Positions 60,200 through 64,000 of a stretch of 64,000 nucleotides of DNA are shown here, piece by piece. The position numbers and the translations under genes were made by a program. Positions within the stretch are counted from its first letter, which is position 1; each line of letters starts with the position of its first letter. A model generated the notes under the pieces. It worked only from the letters and a program-made list of their open reading frames with translations. It ran no database searches and was not told where the DNA came from. Source of the stretch: Paraburkholderia sp. BL21I4N1 (GTDB lineage Bacteria > Pseudomonadota > Gammaproteobacteria > Burkholderiales > Burkholderiaceae); NCBI RefSeq assembly GCF_002973525.1, contig NZ_PVEN01000004.1:124001-188000 (forward strand), read 5' to 3'.

Positions 60200-61243
60200 T
60201 TACTTCGGAGCTTTGTATTCTATGGCAGACGCAAATTGCTGCAATGTGGTCTGGGGCACTTCACCAAGCAGAGTAATCCAGAAGTCGCCACGGCGCTTCA
60301 CCAGGACATGGGTGGCGCCGGTACTGCCCGCGCCTTCCTTGCGCGTGTTGTTCTCGACCGGCTCGACGAACACCGAAATGGCCGCAAGGCCGTCGGAAAA
60401 CACCGCCTGGTCCACCGGAATGGTCGGCTGGCCGGCGTCGCGCGCGGCCATGGGGCGACGCAACTCACGAATCTTGTGGAAGCCCGGCACCGTCGGCGTG
60501 ATCTGCCAGCCTTGCGCGGCCATGTCGACCGGTTCGACTGGCGGACGCACCACGGTCCACCCTGCCAGATTACGAATGCCGTTGACGATCCCGGCCTTGT
60601 CCATCGGCACGCCGATACGAATCTGCGAGAACGACAATTGTTCGAGCACCTGGCCGCTCGGGTCGAGGGTCTGCGCGCGCAGCAATAGGCCGGTCTTCTT
60701 GTCGGCCCACAACTTGTACGCGAAGCGATAAGCGTCTTTCGGATCAAGCTCGATCACCTGACTGTCGACGCCCGCGACGCGATCATCGCCCAGCAGCTTC
60801 GGCTCATAGACCGACAGCACCTGCTCGCCGCTGACTGCCAGCAGCGCCGGAAACGAGTCTTTGTTCTGACGCTTCTCGACCACGCACAAATGCCGCTCCG
60901 GCACGAATGTGTAAAGGTCTTCGTTATGGCGCAGCATTTTGCGCGGCTTGCCGTCGAGGCTCTCGAGCTGCTCGAATTCGCCGTCGTTACGGGTTGCGTA
61001 ATGCGCGATCCGCGACGTCTGCACGAAATTGCCGCGCTGATAGACGAAAGCGCCCTCGTAATTTTGCTGCTGGGCGGCCTGATGGATGCGATCGAGCAGA
61101 TCCGCGGCCGTGCGACGGGCGACGAGCGAATCGTCGGTTTGTGCAAAGACCCGCGGTGTAGCGGACAACAATACGGCCGCGCAGAACAGAAATGCCGGCA
61201 GCCGCCCCCAGATAGTCGTTTTATTCAACCGCGGAGTCTGCAT
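60200..61243 (-). CDS. mucB: Sigma-E regulator RseB/MucB
   Basis: Periplasmic protein that binds the anti-sigma factor and mislocalised LPS/lipoproteins, gating release of RpoE. It has 347 aa from ATG 61243; a TTG one codon earlier is also open. A signal peptide ends near LLSATPRVFA-QT. The LolA-like domain has NYEGAFVYQRGNFVQTSRI and the second domain carries GWTVVRPPVEPVDMAAQGW. It follows mucA by 4 nt (TAG-TTTG-ATG), consistent with coupled translation. Confidence 0.95.
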   Translation of the reverse strand: MQTPRLNKTTIWGRLPAFLFCAAVLLSATPRVFAQTDDSLVARRTAADLLDRIHQAAQQQNYEGAFVYQRGNFVQTSRIAHYATRNDGEFEQLESLDGKPRKMLRHNEDLYTFVPERHLCVVEKRQNKDSFPALLAVSGEQVLSVYEPKLLGDDRVAGVDSQVIELDPKDAYRFAYKLWADKKTGLLLRAQTLDPSGQVLEQLSFSQIRIGVPMDKAGIVNGIRNLAGWTVVRPPVEPVDMAAQGWQITPTVPGFHKIRELRRPMAARDAGQPTIPVDQAVFSDGLAAISVFVEPVENNTRKEGAGSTGATHVLVKRRGDFWITLLGEVPQTTLQQFASAIEYKAPK

Positions 61244-61247
61244 CAAA

Positions 61248-61880
61248 CTATTGGCCTTGCGTAGAAACTGCGGCAGCGCGAATCAGCGGCATCGAGCCCG
61301 GCATGACCGGTTGTTGCGCGAATTGCTGGTGAGCTTCCAGATACTGGTCGAGACTGGCGTCGCGAATGATATTGGCGTCTTGCGCGACTGGCTGGACCGT
61401 TGCGGCCGGCACCGAGGCCATTGCCACACGTTGCAGCGAGTCGCCATGCGACTGGACCGACGCGAACTGACCCGTGCCCGAACCGCCCGGCACGCCTTGC
61501 AGTTGGGGCACGACGATCCACGTCAACGTAGCGGCCGCGGCCGCCACTGCGAAGGCCGGCACCACGCGACGGCGCAGCGCCAGCAAACGACGCGCAACCG
61601 GCATGGCAGCGGGCGCGAGCACATGCGGCTCGTTGTCCAGACGCGCGGCGAAACCACTCAGAAACGCGCTGCTCGCCGCCGGACTAACCGCCAGATCGTC
61701 GGAACGCAAGGCGTCACCGATCAGGTGATAGCTCGACCAGGCAGTCCGATCCTCGCTATTCAGCCCGGAAAGAAATGCGTTCAGATTCAGATGCTCTTCG
61801 CCGAACAACTCACCGTCGACAAAAGCGGACAGACGCTCGCCGCGCGAGCTGGCTTGCGATTGCACCGAGACCGACCCCAT
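61248..61880 (-). CDS. mucA: Anti-sigma-E factor RseA/MucA
   Basis: Single-span inner-membrane protein that holds RpoE inactive until cleaved by regulated proteolysis. It has 210 aa from ATG 61880, chosen because GGGGAG precedes it at 4 nt; an ATG at 61892 is an alternative. The cytosolic N-terminal domain (RGERLSAFVDGELFGEE, WSSYHLIGDALRS) is the RpoE-binding part. The span is about VVPAFAVAAAAATLTWIVV. The periplasmic part is Gln/Ala/Val-rich. The frame upstream to 62057 overlaps rpoE and is not used. Confidence 0.92.
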   Translation of the reverse strand: MGSVSVQSQASSRGERLSAFVDGELFGEEHLNLNAFLSGLNSEDRTAWSSYHLIGDALRSDDLAVSPAASSAFLSGFAARLDNEPHVLAPAAMPVARRLLALRRRVVPAFAVAAAAATLTWIVVPQLQGVPGGSGTGQFASVQSHGDSLQRVAMASVPAATVQPVAQDANIIRDASLDQYLEAHQQFAQQPVMPGSMPLIRAAAVSTQGQ

Positions 61881-61962
61881 GATGCTCCCCATCTTACAAA
61901 TACCCCGTAGTGACACCACTAATCCAGATATTGCACCCGTGCCCCGTACGGCCCGGCTGGTT

Positions 61963-62562
61963 TTACCAGCGCTTGCCTTCAGGTGTGTCAAGCAACGGAC
62001 GCAATTTTGCCGCAATGGCTTCGCGAGCGCGGAAAATTCGTGATCTGACTGTGCCAATTGGGCAACCCATCATCTCAGCGATTTCCTCGTAACTCAAACC
62101 TTCAATTTCACGAAGAGTAATGGCGGTGCGCAACTCTTCCGGTAAAACCGCCATCGCAGCATTGACCGTCTCGGCGATCTGCTTGCTCATCAACATCGAC
62201 TCGGGCGTGTTGATATCCCTTAGTTGGTCCGCGTCCGAGAAAGTTTCAGCTTCTTCAGCATCTGCTTCGGTCGATGTCGGCGCGCGCCGCCCTTGGGTCG
62301 CAAGGTAGTTCTTTGCCGTGTTGACCGCAATCCGGTACAACCACGTATAAAAGGCCGATTCTCCGCGAAACTGCGGCAATGCCCGGTACGCCTTGATAAA
62401 GGCGTCCTGGGCGACGTCTTCCACTTCGGCGGGGTCCCGCACGAGGCGCGAGATCAGCCGAAGAATCTTGCGGTGGTATTTGGAGACCAGAAGCTCGAAC
62501 GCGGCCTTGTCGCCCTTCTGGACGCGCTCGACCAGCACCTGATCAATTTCTTTTTCGCTCAC
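61963..62562 (-). CDS. rpoE: ECF sigma factor RpoE (AlgU)
   Basis: Extracytoplasmic-stress sigma factor. It has 199 aa from a GTG at 62562 (MSEKEIDQVLVERVQKGDK). Region 2 has DVAQDAFIKAYRALPQFRG and YTWLYRIAVNTAKNYL; region 4 has LPEELRTAITLREIEGLSY and EEIAEMMGCPIGTVRSRIFRA-type HTH. It heads the mucA-mucB-mucD-grx series. A cluster of GTTAC/GTAAC repeats lies upstream at 62631-62666; no standard GGAACTT sigma-E promoter was seen between it and the start. Confidence 0.97.
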   Translation of the reverse strand: MSEKEIDQVLVERVQKGDKAAFELLVSKYHRKILRLISRLVRDPAEVEDVAQDAFIKAYRALPQFRGESAFYTWLYRIAVNTAKNYLATQGRRAPTSTEADAEEAETFSDADQLRDINTPESMLMSKQIAETVNAAMAVLPEELRTAITLREIEGLSYEEIAEMMGCPIGTVRSRIFRAREAIAAKLRPLLDTPEGKRW

Positions 62563-62630
62563 CTGATAAATCCGTTAACTATAGGGCGCATGGCGGGGCA
62601 CCATTGTAGCGTCCCCATCAACGCTGAGAC

Positions 62631-62666
62631 GTTACTCCGGTAACAGCGGTTACAGTCGTTACAGTC
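62631..62666 (-). repeat. GTTAC repeat cluster upstream of rpoE
   Basis: A palindrome GTTAC-TCCG-GTAAC (62631-62644) is followed by a perfect tandem repeat GTTACAGTC GTTACAGTC (62649-62657, 62658-62666). It begins 69 nt upstream of the rpoE GTG and runs into the stop codon of the preceding gene. The pattern suggests a binding site for a regulator, but none is known to me. Confidence 0.6.
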
Positions 62667-63048
62667 AGACGCCCGCGGCACGCCGGCCCAGCACTGTCAG
62701 TTCGCGGAAAACGGGACGGGGAAGCGCGTCGGCGGCAAGCAGTACCGTCGCTTCGCGCCCCCGCTCCGGGCTGAGCGCCAGAACCAGCAGGCTGTCACTC
62801 CAGTGCGCACAGCCTGTAATGCGCGCCTGCGCGGACACGCGACCCGCGCGGTCCCAGACGGACAGCCCACCCGGCCCGATTTTTATCGCGAAAGGTTGCG
62901 CCCGCTCATGCCTGATTGCGTGGAGCATGAGCAGCACGCAGACGGCGAGCGTCAACGGCATCGCCTTCACTGCGCCGAGATGGGGCGCGACGCACGCATA
63001 AACCGCCCACGTCGCAGTCAGGATGAACAGCCATAACGCAGCGCGCAT
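62665..63048 (-). CDS. Putative YgfX-like membrane protein
   Basis: A 127-aa protein with two N-terminal spans (LWLFILTATWAVYACVAPHL and AMPLTLAVCVLLMLHAIRH) and a soluble end (DSLLVLALSPERGREATVL, then LLAADALPRPVFRELTVLG). The layout and the end resemble enteric YgfX (LWLAADSMDEAEWRDLRRIL-like), a toxin/division-linked membrane protein; this is a moderate-confidence resemblance. I start at ATG 63048. The frame extends to a GTG at 63150, but that extra part would translate the fabF terminator hairpin. Confidence 0.6.
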   Translation of the reverse strand: MRAALWLFILTATWAVYACVAPHLGAVKAMPLTLAVCVLLMLHAIRHERAQPFAIKIGPGGLSVWDRAGRVSAQARITGCAHWSDSLLVLALSPERGREATVLLAADALPRPVFRELTVLGRRAAGV

Positions 63049-63049
63049 A

Positions 63050-63086
63050 ACAAAAGAGCGCCGCAACGTAATCCGTTGCGGCGCTC
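63050..63086 (-). terminator. Rho-independent terminator after fabF
   Basis: A perfect 12-bp stem (GAGCGCCGCAAC / GTTGCGGCGCTC, 63056-63086) with a 7-nt loop is followed on the minus strand by TTTTGTT and then directly by the ATG at 63048. Confidence 0.85.
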
Positions 63087-63165
63087 CGTCTGGCGTAGCC
63101 GATTCGGGGGAAACCGCCGGACGAACCGGCGGTGTCGATTGGCCGATCACCAAACGATCAGACGA

Positions 63166-64000
63166 TCACGCGCGCTTGAAAACCAGCGTGCCGTTCGTGC
63201 CGCCGAACCCGAACGAGTTCTTCAGCGCGACGTCGATCTTCATTTCCCGCGCGGTGTTGGCGCAGTAGTCCAGATCGCAGGCCGGATCCTGATTGAAGAT
63301 GTTGATCGTCGGCGGCGACACCTGATGATGCACGGCCAGCACGGTGAACACCGACTCCAGACCGCCTGCACCACCCAACAGGTGACCCGTCATCGACTTG
63401 GTCGAGTTCACGACCATGTCTTTGGCGTGATCGCCGAAAGCGCGCTTGATGCCGGTGGTTTCCGCCAGGTCGCCGAGCGGCGTGGACGTGCCGTGCGCGT
63501 TCAGGTAATTCACCTGATCGGCATTGATGCCCGCGTTCTTCAACGCGGCCAGCATGCAGCGGCGTGCGCCGTCGCCGTCTTCCAGCGGAGCGGTCATGTG
63601 ATAGGCGTCGCCGCTCATCCCATAGCCGCTGACTTCGGCGTAAATCTTCGCGCCACGCGCCTTCGCATGTTCGTACTCTTCGAGCACCATCACGCCGGCG
63701 CCCTCACCCAGCACGAAACCATCGCGATCCTTATCCCACGGACGGCTCGCCGTTGCCGGATCGTCATTGCGTTGCGACAGCGCGCGCGCCGCCGCAAAGC
63801 CGCCGATACCCAGCGGCGACACGGTGGATTCCGCACCGCCCGCGATCATCACGTCGGCGTCGCCGTATTCGATCAGACGCGAAGCCTCGCCGATACAGTG
63901 CAGACCGGTGGTACATGCGGTGACGATCGCCAGATTCGGACCTTTGATGCCGAACTTGATCGACAGATGGCCGGAGATCATGTTGATGATGGACGCCGGC
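63166..64000 (-). CDS. fabF: 3-oxoacyl-[acyl-carrier-protein] synthase II FabF (5' end beyond window)
   Basis: Elongating condensing enzyme of type II fatty acid synthesis, using acyl-ACP and malonyl-ACP. The visible 277 C-terminal codons include the nucleophile Cys in [15 protein letters not shown], the catalytic His of [11 protein letters not shown] and of [11 protein letters not shown], and the glycine hinge [13 protein letters not shown]. The frame continues to the window edge ([17 protein letters not shown]), so about 130 residues are missing. The acpP and fabG genes are expected beyond the right edge. Confidence 0.97.
   Translation of the reverse strand, partial: PASIINMISGHLSIKFGIKGPNLAIVTACTTGLHCIGEASRLIEYGDADVMIAGGAESTVSPLGIGGFAAARALSQRNDDPATASRPWDKDRDGFVLGEGAGVMVLEEYEHAKARGAKIYAEVSGYGMSGDAYHMTAPLEDGDGARRCMLAALKNAGINADQVNYLNAHGTSTPLGDLAETTGIKRAFGDHAKDMVVNSTKSMTGHLLGGAGGLESVFTVLAVHHQVSPPTINIFNQDPACDLDYCANTAREMKIDVALKNSFGFGGTNGTLVFKRA

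Overview
The window reads as chromosomal DNA of a Burkholderiaceae beta-proteobacterium, most likely Paraburkholderia or Burkholderia. This rests on the high GC content, the recognisable gene orders (carA-carB-greA-DUF4149, rlmE-ftsH-folP-glmM, rpoE-mucA-mucB-mucD-lepA-lepB-rnc-era-recO-pdxJ-acpS-nagZ), and the EarP/EF-P pair with an arginine at EF-P position 32. Nearly all of it is core genome, and most genes lie on the minus strand. No phage, transposase, integrase, CRISPR array or rRNA was seen.

Layout. 1-7.2 kb: pstS (cut by the left edge) under two Pho boxes, then glmM, folP, ftsH and rlmE, diverging from yhbY. 7.4-14.9 kb: a DUF4149 protein, greA, carB and carA with a long leader, and an MFS transporter. 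15-20 kb: mltD and gloB, then (+) a methyltransferase, rnhA, dnaQ and tRNA-Val. 20-30 kb: two MsbA-type ABC exporters, two membrane proteins, a GT4 glycosyltransferase and otsB-otsA for trehalose. The first exporter has a leader with a short ORF and mutually exclusive hairpins. 30.5-35.7 kb: a Sco1/PCuAC/CtaG copper-delivery cluster, a GNAT enzyme, a GAF-GGDEF cyclase, a TraB/GumN-like protein and a small membrane protein.

35.8-40.1 kb is the one region that looks accessory. It has AT-richer spacers and holds a translationally coupled three-gene operon (membrane protein, membrane-anchored Hsp100/ClpB-D2-like ATPase, membrane protein) plus a lipoprotein. It ends at a tRNA-Gly, tRNA-Gly, tRNA-Cys cluster that follows uvrC-pgsA. 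This cassette is my best candidate for an undescribed system.

43.9-49.9 kb: earP and efp, a secreted GDSL lipase, a CsbD-like stress protein behind a good sigma-54 (-24/-12) sequence, and a NtrC-type response regulator whose GAFTGA loop reads GAFNGA. 49.9-64 kb: the cell-wall recycling, CoA/PLP, translation and envelope-stress run from nagZ back to rpoE, then a YgfX-like gene and fabF (cut by the right edge).

Functionally the window joins envelope building and quality control (GlmM, FtsH, MltD, NagZ, LepB, DegP, the RpoE/MucA/MucB switch, PgsA, FabF) with translation and RNA factors (RlmE, YhbY, EF-P, LepA, Era, RNase III) and pyrimidine/arginine precursor supply (CarAB). Starts were moved from the longest ORF to the codon with the best family fit and ribosome binding site; each such choice is stated in the entry.
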